From Saprospiraceae bacterium (GTDB taxonomy: Bacteria > Bacteroidota > Bacteroidia > Chitinophagales > Saprospiraceae), in assembly GCA_028285085.1 (NCBI GenBank), contig JANQQI010000055.1:62001-126000 (forward strand): a stretch of DNA of 64,000 nt. The letters are read 5' to 3'. Both the position numbers and the translations under genes were made by a program. Below the pieces are notes generated by a model, which saw nothing but the letters and a program-made list of their open reading frames with translations, searched no databases and was not told the origin of the DNA. This document shows positions 35,187 to 43,701 of the stretch, piece by piece; positions within the stretch are counted from its first letter, which is position 1, and each line of letters begins with the position of its first letter.

Positions 35187-36842
35187 TTATGTTTTCGAAT
35201 CGTGTGCTCTGACCGCTTTTAGATATTTGGCAACTTCTTCCCTGACTTTAGGCGCTAATATGATTAGACCAATCATATTTGGAAAGATCATCGCAAAGAC
35301 CATTGCATCGGAAAAATCAACAACGGCTCCCAAACTCACTGCCGCACCAACTACTACAAAGGCCAGGAAGAGAACTTTGTAAGACATATCTGCCATTTTA
35401 CTACGTCCGAACAAGAATTTCCACGCTTGCAAACCATAGTAGGACCAAGACAACATGGTAGAAAAGGCAAATAAAATGACTGCGATAGTAAGTACATAGC
35501 GGAAACCAGGAATGGCTGAATCGAAGGCACGCGCTGTCAAGTTAACCCCTCCAAGACTTTCACCTGTAGTGGCAAGCGTTACAGCACTACTACTAGGATC
35601 AACACCGTAAGCAAATTCACCGTTGATATTGAAAATAACAATAACTAAGGCCGTCATCGTACAAACCACTACCGTATCAATGAATGGTTCAAGTAAAGCG
35701 ACAATACCTTCACTAGCCGGATAACGCGTGCGTACCGCAGAGTGAGCAACGGAAGCAGAACCCACACCAGCCTCATTAGAGAAAGCTGCTCGACGGAACC
35801 CTTGAATTAATACCCCAAGGAATCCACCAACGATACCAGTACCAGTAAATGCACCACTGAAGATTTGACCAAATGCTTTCGGTATCAAACCCGCATTCAT
35901 AATCAAGATAATGACTGCGGCGGAGACATAGATACCAACCATAACTGGAACGATACGCTCAGCTACTTTACCGATACGCTTGATTCCACCAATAATTACA
36001 ATACCTACAAAGATCATTACGACGACCCCAAAAGCGGTACCCGCAAAGGTAGATTCTGTACCAATCATTTCCTTGAACTGAGCCGCAGCTTGATTGGCTT
36101 GGAACATATTACCACCACCAAAAGAACCACCGACCAGCATAATGGCGTAAAAAATGGCGAATATTTTTCCAAGTCCAGCGAGACCTTTTTCGGCCAGTCC
36201 CTTTTTCAAATAGTACATTGGACCACCGTAGACCGTACCATCAGGACCAATTTCTCGATATTTTACCCCAAGTGTACATTCCGTGAATTTAGAAGCCATA
36301 CCCAGCAAACCGGCCAGAATCATCCAAAAGGTAGCTCCCGGGCCACCTACCGCAATGGCGATGGCCACCCCGGCAATATTTCCTAGACCTACCGTTGCGG
36401 AGAGTGCTGCTGTCAGTGCCTGAAAAGCGGATACTTCTCCAGTATGTCCTTCCGTACGTGCTGTTTTAAGGATATCTCCGTCGGCCGTAGGCATATCAGG
36501 ATCGCCAACTTCTGCTTCTGGATTATTAACATCCTCGCTAGGATCTCCGGCGAGATCATCATACTTACCGCGTACCACGTTGATTGCTAGTCCAAAACGA
36601 GTGAAATTAGGAAAACCAAAATAAATCGTGAAGTAGGTAGCAGCCAGAACGAGAACGATTAAGACGATAGGAATAGAAATCTCACCAAGTGGAATAGAAT
36701 AAAAAACAATTCCTGCGACCCAGGCCGCGGCTGGAGAAATTATTTCATTGATTTTATCATCAATTCCCTTCGGCGTCTCCTGACAAAAAGCGATCAGTGG
36801 GAGTAAAAAAGTGGTTAGTAATAAGAGTAATCTCTTCTTCAT
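35187..36842 (-). CDS. sodium:alanine symporter family (AGCS) transporter
   Basis: An inner-membrane amino acid:Na+ symporter. The family signature is GLGNIAGVAIAIAVGGPGATFWMILAGLLGMASKFTECTLGVKYR, followed by GPMYYLKKGL, the substrate region GVGSASVAHSAVRTRYPASEG and several further helices up to MVFAMIFPNMIGLIILAPKV. At 551 residues it is longer than typical members (about 450-490): there is a signal-peptide-like start (KKRLLLLLTTFLLPLIAFC) and an acidic insertion of about 45 residues between the first transmembrane helices (DDLAGDPSEDVNNPEAEVGDPD). The gene has its own terminator. Confidence 0.92.
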   Translation of the reverse strand: MKKRLLLLLTTFLLPLIAFCQETPKGIDDKINEIISPAAAWVAGIVFYSIPLGEISIPIVLIVLVLAATYFTIYFGFPNFTRFGLAINVVRGKYDDLAGDPSEDVNNPEAEVGDPDMPTADGDILKTARTEGHTGEVSAFQALTAALSATVGLGNIAGVAIAIAVGGPGATFWMILAGLLGMASKFTECTLGVKYREIGPDGTVYGGPMYYLKKGLAEKGLAGLGKIFAIFYAIMLVGGSFGGGNMFQANQAAAQFKEMIGTESTFAGTAFGVVVMIFVGIVIIGGIKRIGKVAERIVPVMVGIYVSAAVIILIMNAGLIPKAFGQIFSGAFTGTGIVGGFLGVLIQGFRRAAFSNEAGVGSASVAHSAVRTRYPASEGIVALLEPFIDTVVVCTMTALVIVIFNINGEFAYGVDPSSSAVTLATTGESLGGVNLTARAFDSAIPGFRYVLTIAVILFAFSTMLSWSYYGLQAWKFLFGRSKMADMSYKVLFLAFVVVGAAVSLGAVVDFSDAMVFAMIFPNMIGLIILAPKVREEVAKYLKAVRAHDSKT

Positions 36843-36943
36843 TCTGGTCTGTTTTCGTTTTGAATTAGTTTTATCAGCTCGTTAAGGTATCCACTTATTT
36901 TTATTTATTCAAAACTTGCCCGTAAAATTTGAGATGGTAGAAT

Positions 36944-38302
36944 CTAGCGGCTCGGAATATCCATACGGATGCGCCACATCTTGGGTAGGTAGTTGTTAAT
37001 CCGCCGGGGCAGCACCTTGAGCCACCCCAAAGTATGCCCCTCGTAGCTGGCCAATTGCCATCCCGGATGAGCGGTGGGCCATTGAATATTTTCTCGCTTG
37101 AGGTATTGTAACGCAGTGGTGTGATCAAGTGCCAGGCGTTCAATTTGCGGAGAGAGAAGTGTACTTAAGGCTAGCTCGTGCCGAGGAATAAAATCCTGTC
37201 TTTTGAATTCACCGAGTGGTTTTCCCCAATGCATACGAGGTAAAGTTGTAGTCAGAATGGCTAAATCTTCCAGCTGGTGCTCAAGAACAGCGATGATATG
37301 GCCACGATCATTTTGAAAGCATTGTAGAGGAAGATCTGCTCGGATCCAAGCTTGCAATTGCTCTTTTTGCTTGCGTGGAACGCGCTGTCCCAAGTTGGCT
37401 GGCTTGGTTTTTCTTGAGAAGCTGGCTGATTCTGAGCTTTCCTTACGCAGGCAAGCCAAAAAAAAGCCTTCTCCACGTAATCGATGAGGATAAAACTGAT
37501 AGCCCCAGCCGGTATCCACAATGCCCCAGTCCTTGGGAACAGAAAGAGGAGTTAATGTAAAAGCATCATCTTGCGTGAGCGATTTTACATTATCTCTGTT
37601 TTCGGCGGTATTGTAAGTACAGGTCGAATACATGAGGACGCCTCCGGGCCGAACTAAGGGTGCGGCCGTTTTGAGAATCCGTTGTTGACGTCGATGACAA
37701 AGTTGTACATTTGACCTTGACCATTCGGACATCGCTTGTGGATCTTTGCGGAAAAGGCCTTCCCCCGAGCAGGGTGCATCGACTAGCACCAGATCAAACC
37801 AGCCTTCCAGTGCCGCAAAATCTGCCGGATCATGCTGACTGGTGTATACCTCGGCTTGTCCCCACTTAATGACGTTTTGCCGCAGAATCGGATAGCGGGT
37901 TTTGATCACCTCATTAGCCAACAGTAAACTTTTCGGAGGTAGAAGCGAAGCCAGCAAAGTGGTTTTACCACCCGGAGCGGCACAGAGGTCTAATACGCGC
38001 AGCGGCCGCTCCTCGGGAAAACACTGCCGGAAAGCTTCGGCGATAAACATCGAGGATGCCTCCTGCACATAGTAACAGCCCGCGTGGAAGAGCGGATCAA
38101 GGGTGAAAATAGGCCGCTTGGGCAGATAGTAAGCATTGCGATGCCAGGGAATAGCTTCTCCATCTGCCGGCGGATGAATAGGCTTGGCGGTATTCAGCCG
38201 AATACTGACCGGGGCGGGGCTATCCAGCGCAGCCTGAAAGGCTGGCCACTCGGCCCCGAGTTGGGCTTCCATTTGTTGGGCAAAATCCGCGGGTATTGTC
38301 AT
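36944..38302 (-). CDS. RsmB/RsmF-type rRNA m5C methyltransferase
   Basis: An S-adenosylmethionine-dependent RNA cytosine-C5 methyltransferase of 452 residues. The SAM-binding motif is LDLCAAPGGKTTLLASLL, the two active-site Cys motifs are DAPCSGEGLFRKD and MYSTCTYNTAENRDNV, and the substrate region is YYVQEASSMFIAEAF. The C-terminal ~130 residues look like a PUA-related RNA-binding extension as in RsmF/YebU. A perfect -7 box (TATCTTTG) sits four bases before the ATG. It is transcribed away from the UbiD-like gene, 21 bases downstream of its stop. Confidence 0.88.
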   Translation of the reverse strand: MTIPADFAQQMEAQLGAEWPAFQAALDSPAPVSIRLNTAKPIHPPADGEAIPWHRNAYYLPKRPIFTLDPLFHAGCYYVQEASSMFIAEAFRQCFPEERPLRVLDLCAAPGGKTTLLASLLPPKSLLLANEVIKTRYPILRQNVIKWGQAEVYTSQHDPADFAALEGWFDLVLVDAPCSGEGLFRKDPQAMSEWSRSNVQLCHRRQQRILKTAAPLVRPGGVLMYSTCTYNTAENRDNVKSLTQDDAFTLTPLSVPKDWGIVDTGWGYQFYPHRLRGEGFFLACLRKESSESASFSRKTKPANLGQRVPRKQKEQLQAWIRADLPLQCFQNDRGHIIAVLEHQLEDLAILTTTLPRMHWGKPLGEFKRQDFIPRHELALSTLLSPQIERLALDHTTALQYLKRENIQWPTAHPGWQLASYEGHTLGWLKVLPRRINNYLPKMWRIRMDIPSR

Positions 38303-38306
38303 TCCG

Positions 38307-38336
38307 CAAAGATAATGATCGCTCTAGATTTTCAAA
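38307..38336 (-). promoter_or_regulatory. promoter for the rRNA methyltransferase gene, likely leaderless
   Basis: On the minus strand TTTG (38333-38336), an 18-base spacer and TATCTTTG (38307-38314), then CGGA and the ATG at 38302. Transcription would begin at or right next to the start codon. Confidence 0.5.
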
Positions 38337-40159
38337 CTGGCCAGCGCCGGGTCATCCACAAAGAGTTGATCCACTCGCTTGGACACCTTGGTATCCGGGA
38401 TCAAAGGAGGCGCGTGATGCGGTTTAATTCGTGCGTCAATCACCAGCGGTCCACGACAGCCCCAATGTTTGTATTCCACAAAACTATTGACACCATAAAT
38501 ATCATGCGACGGATTGGTACGGGTAAAGGCTACCCATAGAAAATTATTGAGCGTAGCGGCGGTGAAATCACTATCATCGACCAACAAGATCAATGGAATT
38601 TGATCGAGTGGGAGAGTGGCCAATTGATCACAGAGCTTGGCAATGCTTTCGGCACTTTCCGCTTGACTTTGGAATGCCGGAGCTTGAATGGCCAAAATAC
38701 CTTTTTGTACAAACTTTGGTTTAGAGAAACCATCCGGTAAATTGAAATTACCAGGAAGTTCTGCGCTGAGCTGCTGCAGTGGATCGCCACAGCAAGCGAT
38801 TACAACCTTTGATCCAGCATTCCAGCCAGTACCACTGTAATCGAGCGTATCGATCGTGGTTTTGGTTTGAAAATGCAGATCACGAGTCCAGTCTACGCGT
38901 TGCAAGACGTGATCGAAGAAGGCTGGGATATCGTGCGTACTTAGTTTAGGGACATCGCCCTCAGCAGCGATGATCAGAAATTTGGCTAAGGAGGTTTGGC
39001 CGCTACCTAGAATTCGATTGGCTTGAGTAAGAATTTCTTCGGGGCGTCGCTCGCGGAAGGGCATATACCGTTCGCTACCGATGGCTAGCAGCAAGGGGTG
39101 AACGCCGGCAGCATCGACTGCGTTTATTTCTACAATCCCCGGAAATTCTTGCGGGGTAAGCAATTTGACGAGTTGATGAATCAAATAGCCAAAGCTGGAA
39201 TCTTCTTGTGGCGGTCGCCCGACGACGGTAAAGTGCCAAATAGCATCCTTGCGGTGATAGACTTTGTCGACTTCCATCACCGGAAAATCATGTTGTAAAC
39301 TATAATAACCGAGATGGTCACCAAATGGCCCCTCTGGCATTTTTTTATTCTTAACAATCTTTCCGGTAATGACAAAGTCTGCATCCGAAGAAAGGACATG
39401 TCCGTCACGCCGGGTGTAGCGAAAACGACGTCCACCGAGCATACCTGCGAAAGTGAGTTCAGACAAGCCTTCCGGCATCGGCATAATGGCGGAAAAAGCA
39501 TGGGAGGGTGGCCCACCCACGAAAATTGATGCTCGAAACGGCTCATCACCTTTATTATATAAGGTGTGATGTACACCAATACCGCGATGCAATTGATAGT
39601 GCATCCCGATTTCTTTATCCATTTGATAGTTATTGCCTGATAGCTGGATGCGATACATGCCCAAATTGGACTGCATAACGTTTTGGACCTTGGGAGGTAA
39701 AGTGAAGACTTGTGGTAGCGTAACGAAGGCTCCACCGTCCATTGGCCAACTTTTAACTTGTGGTAGCTGGCTAATCGATGTCTCGCCGTAGGTAATCGGA
39801 CTACTAAATCGGCTTTTCATCGGTAGCGCCGTCAGAGCAGTGAAAGGAGCCGATAGATATCGAGTCGGTTTTTTAAAAAAATTGGCTGGATCGGCTTTGA
39901 GCTCGATGACTTTTTGTACTTTTTCAATAGTACTCCGAAATAAGAATTCTGTCCGTGCGTAGGTACCATATATATTAGTAACCGCTCGGAAAGGGCTACC
40001 CTTGACATTTTCAAAAAGAATGGCTGGTCCGCCAGCATCAAATACCCGGCGGTGGATTTCGGCCATTTCCAAATCGGGATCCACTTCCGTTTTTACACTA
40101 ATCAGATGTCCGTGTTTTTGTAGATCACGAACACACTCTTGCATACTTTTATAAACCAT
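38324..40159 (-). CDS. UbiD-family decarboxylase (long, menaquinone-pathway-like group)
   Basis: A 611-residue prenyl-FMN-dependent (de)carboxylase. The UbiD core is visible in NLGMYRIQLSGNNYQMDKEIGMHY (Asn and Arg that bind the cofactor), IGVHHTLYNKGDEPF, and the catalytic Glu segment MPEGPFGDHLGYYSL followed by VVGRPPQED. In this long group the second acidic residue of the EGPFG motif is Asp, so the change is normal. The C-terminal domain (residues ~450-611) includes VDDSDFTAATLNNFLWVAFTRTNPSHDIYG, seen in the long UbiD relatives attributed to the futalosine menaquinone route. UbiX is not encoded nearby. The physiological substrate is uncertain. Confidence 0.82.
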   Translation of the reverse strand: MVYKSMQECVRDLQKHGHLISVKTEVDPDLEMAEIHRRVFDAGGPAILFENVKGSPFRAVTNIYGTYARTEFLFRSTIEKVQKVIELKADPANFFKKPTRYLSAPFTALTALPMKSRFSSPITYGETSISQLPQVKSWPMDGGAFVTLPQVFTLPPKVQNVMQSNLGMYRIQLSGNNYQMDKEIGMHYQLHRGIGVHHTLYNKGDEPFRASIFVGGPPSHAFSAIMPMPEGLSELTFAGMLGGRRFRYTRRDGHVLSSDADFVITGKIVKNKKMPEGPFGDHLGYYSLQHDFPVMEVDKVYHRKDAIWHFTVVGRPPQEDSSFGYLIHQLVKLLTPQEFPGIVEINAVDAAGVHPLLLAIGSERYMPFRERRPEEILTQANRILGSGQTSLAKFLIIAAEGDVPKLSTHDIPAFFDHVLQRVDWTRDLHFQTKTTIDTLDYSGTGWNAGSKVVIACCGDPLQQLSAELPGNFNLPDGFSKPKFVQKGILAIQAPAFQSQAESAESIAKLCDQLATLPLDQIPLILLVDDSDFTAATLNNFLWVAFTRTNPSHDIYGVNSFVEYKHWGCRGPLVIDARIKPHHAPPLIPDTKVSKRVDQLFVDDPALASLKI

Positions 40160-40212
40160 ATTGTATCTCCAGTTTCAAACAGAATTGCTAAGCCGCTTTG
40201 CTTAGCCATGAC

Positions 40213-40243
40213 TTGGTAACAAAGATAAATGTTAGTAGTTTTG
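40213..40243 (+). promoter_or_regulatory. promoter for thyA
   Basis: TTG at 40213-40215, a 20-base spacer, and TAGTTTTG at 40236-40243, 48 bases before the thyA start. It overlaps the minus-strand -7 box of the UbiD-like gene. Confidence 0.6.
40220..40227 (-). promoter_or_regulatory. -7 box for the UbiD-like gene
   Basis: TATCTTTG on the minus strand, 60 bases before the UbiD-like start codon and only eight bases from the oppositely directed thyA -7 box. The two promoters probably compete for polymerase. No clear -33 element for the minus direction. Confidence 0.42.
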
Positions 40244-40291
40244 TGAAAGTGATAAAAGTCGGACTTTACAATTTAAATTCATTTTAGATTC

Positions 40292-41086
40292 ATGCAGCAA
40301 TACCACGAACTTCTTCAGCATATCCTCGATAATGGTTCTCAAAAAGGAGATCGTACCGGTACAGGTACATTAAGTGTATTTGGTTATCAAATGCGCTTTG
40401 ATTTGGCGGATGGCTTTCCCTTGGTTACCACGAAGAAGTTGCATCTGCGATCCATTATTCATGAATTACTGTGGTTTCTGGCTGGTGATACTAACGTGAA
40501 ATACCTGCAAGATAACGGTGTACGTATCTGGAATGAGTGGGCCGATGAGCAAGGCGACCTTGGGCCGGTTTATGGTAAGCAGTGGAGAAGCTGGACTGGT
40601 GCAGATGGCCCTACGATCGATCAAATTACTCAGGCCGTAGAGATGATTAAGCACAATCCCAACTCACGGCGGATTATCGTCAATGCTTGGAACGTCGGTG
40701 AAATCGATGCTATGGCCTTGGCTCCCTGCCACTGTCTATTTCAATTTTATGTAGCCGATGGTAAATTATCCTGTCAGCTTTATCAGCGCTCGGCGGACGT
40801 TTTCCTTGGTGTGCCATTCAATATCGCTTCTTATGCTTTATTGACCATGATGATGGCTCAAGTCTGTGGTCTGGAAGCCGGCACTTTTGTTCATACCTTT
40901 GGTGACGCACATTTATATTCTAATCATCTCGAGCAAGCACGCTTGCAACTCACCCGTGATCCACGTCCATTACCTCAAATGCGTCTTAATTCCAATGTGA
41001 ATTCAATTTTTGATTTTACTTTCGAAGACTTTACTTTAGAAAATTACGACCCACATCCTCATATTAAAGCTGCGGTATCAGTATAA
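40292..41086 (+). CDS. thyA: thymidylate synthase
   Basis: Converts dUMP to dTMP using methylene-tetrahydrofolate. The 264-residue protein shows every family block: [20 protein letters not shown] at the N-terminus, [25 protein letters not shown], the catalytic Cys in [15 protein letters not shown], the phosphate-binding [19 protein letters not shown] and the C-terminal [17 protein letters not shown] with the closing IKAAVSV. No dihydrofolate reductase gene follows. It has a good promoter of its own. Confidence 0.97.
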   Translation: MQQYHELLQHILDNGSQKGDRTGTGTLSVFGYQMRFDLADGFPLVTTKKLHLRSIIHELLWFLAGDTNVKYLQDNGVRIWNEWADEQGDLGPVYGKQWRSWTGADGPTIDQITQAVEMIKHNPNSRRIIVNAWNVGEIDAMALAPCHCLFQFYVADGKLSCQLYQRSADVFLGVPFNIASYALLTMMMAQVCGLEAGTFVHTFGDAHLYSNHLEQARLQLTRDPRPLPQMRLNSNVNSIFDFTFEDFTLENYDPHPHIKAAVSV

Positions 41087-41492
41087 ACTACAAGATTTAG
41101 GGTAATTTTTATAAAAAGTTGGCGAATTTGTTTTATTCAAATCAATTATTTGTTAAATTAACGTAAAGCCAAATTATTATCCCCCACGCTATCTGATCCC
41201 ATACATCGATTTCAAATATTTTTTAACCTACAAAACTACACTGTCATGATTGAAGTCGTATTGGTAATCTTTGTAGCTTGGGTCCTAGCCGATGTAAAAG
41301 AAGAACTATCTGTCAATTAAACCCATTTCACAAAAAAATTATATTGGTCTGGTTTTAGGTGCCTTCCCTCCCCTTAATGGCGGCTATTAGTAGAAATTTA
41401 ATTTTCTCTTCAATATGTAGTGGACGAATTGCGTTTTTGCATCGTTATGTTGAGTGAAAATTATTTTAATGATCTACAATAAAAGTCAAAGC
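41087..41492. other. intergenic region between thyA and the ACP-like gene
   Basis: About 400 AT-rich bases. The only possible coding element is a 24-codon membrane-peptide frame at 41246-41320. No terminator hairpin with a clear T-run was found after thyA. Confidence 0.45.
41246..41320 (+). CDS. possible 24-residue membrane peptide
   Basis: An ATG-initiated frame encoding MIEVVLVIFVAWVLADVKEE plus four residues: a hydrophobic run of about 15 residues, then a charged C-terminus. The amino-acid pattern (single short span with acidic/basic tail) is what functional micropeptides often look like, but at this length chance is a real possibility. No strong ribosome binding site is seen. Listed so that it is not lost. 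Confidence 0.25.
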   Translation: MIEVVLVIFVAWVLADVKEELSVN

Positions 41493-41738
41493 ATGGAAGT
41501 GCAGCAAAGAATTATGAGCATGGTGAGCTGGGTGGCACAAGTACCACCAACTCAAATTTGCCTGACCACTAATTTTAAGTCTGACCTGGATCTGGATGAA
41601 ATTGATGTCATGAGCCTGATTCTACAGCTTGAAAGATGGTTTAACGTAGTTTTGACCAAAGAAGAGGTAGAGCGAATCGAAACGGTGAAAGACGTCAGTG
41701 ACTGCATCGCACGTTACGCTACCAAGTTTGCAGCTTAA
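41493..41738 (+). CDS. acyl-carrier-protein-like protein lacking the phosphopantetheine serine
   Basis: An 81-residue protein from the ATG at 41493; in-frame ATGs at 41454 and 41469 would add up to 13 residues. The four-helix ACP pattern is clear: VQQRIMSMVSWVAQVPPTQICLTTNFKSDLDLDEIDVMSLILQLERWFNVVLTKEEVERIETVKDVSDCI. In true ACPs helix 2 begins D-S-L and the Ser (position 36) carries the phosphopantetheine arm; here the sequence is D-E-I-D, with Glu at exactly residue 36 from this start. It therefore cannot carry an acyl thioester. No fatty acid or polyketide genes lie nearby. A structural or regulatory ACP-fold protein is the best reading. Confidence 0.7.
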   Translation: MEVQQRIMSMVSWVAQVPPTQICLTTNFKSDLDLDEIDVMSLILQLERWFNVVLTKEEVERIETVKDVSDCIARYATKFAA

Positions 41739-41765
41739 TACCTATCCGTCAACTACTTGCTCAGG

Positions 41766-41808
41766 GATAGTTCAATCTGATGATGAGGATTGAACTATCT
41801 TTCGTTTT
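41766..41808 (+). terminator. Rho-independent terminator after the ACP-like gene
   Basis: A perfect 12-bp stem (GATAGTTCAATC at 41766-41777 with 41788-41799), ten-base loop, followed by TTTCGTTTT. A second 8-bp hairpin (TTTTACTC/GAGTAAAA, 41805-41829) follows directly. Confidence 0.85.
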
Positions 41809-42051
41809 ACTCGTTCTCTGAGAGTAAAATGTCAAACTTGGCCTAATGACTCAGAAAAGTCGAAGATAAAAGGCCATTCTAATTTTTTTGCGGAATTATT
41901 TTTTTGGCGTTTACCAAAATATTCCAATCTATATTCCGTTTTATTAGCCTGTTCTACCACCTTTTTTGCTTTTCCAAGCACTTTCCCAAAGGTGTTCTCA
42001 ATCCACTTCTATTTAGAAAAAATCTAAATAGTATTACCCCTAAGATTAATA

Positions 42052-42082
42052 TTGGTAATAATAGGAACGAATTGTATTTTTG
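42052..42082 (+). promoter_or_regulatory. promoter of the Alternative Complex III operon
   Basis: TTG at 42052-42054, a 20-base spacer, and TATTTTTG at 42075-42082, a perfect Bacteroidota promoter. The predicted start of transcription is about 70 bases before the actA ATG. Confidence 0.65.
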
Positions 42083-42155
42083 CGCTGACATAAAAATGAC
42101 AATTGGATAGTCATCATTTTATTCGTTCTATTATATCATTCAAAGTCAATTAAAT

Positions 42156-43571
42156 ATGATGCTTAGATCATCGTTTCTAAGACTTTCTCTCCTCTTCTGT
42201 ATCACCTTATTTTCTTTCAATTCGGCTATTGCTGACGAACAATCTGACCTTGGTAAAACGCTTTTCAAGGCCAACTGTGCGCAGTGTCACAACCGAAACA
42301 TGAAAGATGATTTGACGGGGCCCGCTCTGGGAGGCGTTCGCGAACGCTGGGAAAGTGAGGAATTGCTGTACGCTTGGATTCGTAATTCATCGGCAGTTAT
42401 TGCCGGGGGTGACGCTTACGCGGTCGAATTGTACAACAAGTGGAACAAGGTTGTCATGAATCCATTTCCAAATCTGAGTGATGAGGAAATCGAGGCGATC
42501 TTGGTATATGTAGATTGTATGTACGATGGTAGCTGTATCCCGGGAGGAGGCGCTTCGGTTGCTGGTAATGAAGGTGCCGTAGTGGTAGAAGAAAGTGACA
42601 ACACCTTACTGTTTGTTACGCTCTTCATTATTCTTGGTATCCTCGCATTGGTATTGGCACGCATCATTTCTAACCTGAACCATATGGCTCGGGTAAAACA
42701 AGGAGAGACCGATATTGAGCGTCGCACCTTGACGGATTTGCTGACCAGCAAAGGCGTTATTGGCTTTGTTTTATTCGCTTTGATTGTATTAGCGGGTTAT
42801 ACGACTGTTAACAATGCGATCAACCTAGGGCGTCAGCAAGGGTATAAACCTGACCAGCCTATTAAATTTTCTCACGTTACTCACGCCGGTCTGCACAAGA
42901 TTGATTGTCAGTATTGTCACGACGGTGCTCGCCGCAGTAAGCACTCGATTATTCCTGCTACGAATACTTGTATGAATTGCCACAAAGCAATCGTGAAAGG
43001 ATCGACATACGGTACTGCGGAGATTTCTAAGATTTTTGCTTCTATCGGTTGGGATCCGAATGAGAAAAAATACATCGATAATTATGATGCGATGTCTGAA
43101 GAGGAGATCGAAGCCATTTTTACGAAATGGATCACGGATCAATATGTTGCCGATAATAATCTGAGCGCTTTAGATCGTGAAGGTGAGCGTGTGGTAAAAA
43201 CACAGTGGGAAGGCATCAAGAATTCATTGACAAATGATGCTAAGACGAAGATTCAAGGGCCAATCGAATGGACGCGTATCCATAACTTACCTGATCACGC
43301 TTATTTTAATCATGCTCAACACGTCGGAGTTGGTAAAATTGAATGTCAAGAATGCCACGGTAAGGTAGAGAAAATGGAGATCGTGGAGCAACAAGCGCCG
43401 CTTTCAATGGGATGGTGTATCAATTGTCACCGTCAAACTGAAGTGAAGTTTTCTGATAATCCATACTACGAGTCTTACGAAAAATACCACGAGGAAATGA
43501 AGGAAGGAAAACGTGAGAAAGTGACGGTAGAAGATATCGGAGGTCTGGAGTGTCAAAAATGTCACTATTAA
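42156..43571 (+). CDS. actA: Alternative Complex III subunit ActA, multiheme cytochrome c
   Basis: Periplasmic electron-transfer subunit of the quinol:cytochrome c oxidoreductase ACIII. A signal peptide (LRLSLLFCITLFSFNSAIA) is followed by six CxxCH heme sites. One is at residues 41-45 in a separate N-terminal cytochrome domain; the other five are at 251, 272, 397, 421 and 466. Two membrane helices lie between (about 149-171 and 201-219). The C-terminal five-heme part fits the usual pentaheme ActA; the sixth site belongs to the N-terminal domain. His residues in FSHVTHAGLH and YFNHAQHVGVG are likely distal heme ligands. It heads the act operon; a TTACACC/GGTGTAA hairpin separates it from actB. 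Confidence 0.9.
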   Translation: MMLRSSFLRLSLLFCITLFSFNSAIADEQSDLGKTLFKANCAQCHNRNMKDDLTGPALGGVRERWESEELLYAWIRNSSAVIAGGDAYAVELYNKWNKVVMNPFPNLSDEEIEAILVYVDCMYDGSCIPGGGASVAGNEGAVVVEESDNTLLFVTLFIILGILALVLARIISNLNHMARVKQGETDIERRTLTDLLTSKGVIGFVLFALIVLAGYTTVNNAINLGRQQGYKPDQPIKFSHVTHAGLHKIDCQYCHDGARRSKHSIIPATNTCMNCHKAIVKGSTYGTAEISKIFASIGWDPNEKKYIDNYDAMSEEEIEAIFTKWITDQYVADNNLSALDREGERVVKTQWEGIKNSLTNDAKTKIQGPIEWTRIHNLPDHAYFNHAQHVGVGKIECQECHGKVEKMEIVEQQAPLSMGWCINCHRQTEVKFSDNPYYESYEKYHEEMKEGKREKVTVEDIGGLECQKCHY

Positions 43572-43615
43572 TCAGCGTCGAGTTGCCCGCTATGAGTTAA
43601 CAAAGGGAATAAATT

Positions 43616-43641
43616 TTACACCATAATATATTAAGGTGTAA
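43616..43641 (+). other. intra-operon hairpin between actA and actB
   Basis: A 7-bp stem, TTACACC (43616-43622) and GGTGTAA (43635-43641), with a 12-base AT loop and no T-run afterwards. It may be a processing or stability element that sets the ratio of ActA to the rest, or have no function. Confidence 0.35.
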
Positions 43642-43701
43642 GAACAACTCAAACGCTCAATAAATAAAACGCAAATTTAAATTATCACACCATAGATAGA
43701 C

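Larger units (their letters stand above)
41739..42155. other. intergenic region before the respiratory operon
   Basis: About 420 bases holding two hairpins after the ACP-like gene (41766-41808 and 41805-41829) and the act operon promoter at 42052-42082. A 68-codon frame at 41904-42110 runs through the promoter and looks non-coding. Confidence 0.6.

Noticed and set aside
38324-40159. Missing catalytic Glu in the UbiD-like protein (EGPFGD instead of EGPFGE)
   Set aside because: The long UbiD group attributed to the futalosine menaquinone route normally has Asp here, so it is not an inactivating change.
41904-42110. 68-codon frame upstream of actA
   Set aside because: It runs through the act promoter and has low-complexity Phe/Lys/Asn content typical of non-coding AT-rich DNA.
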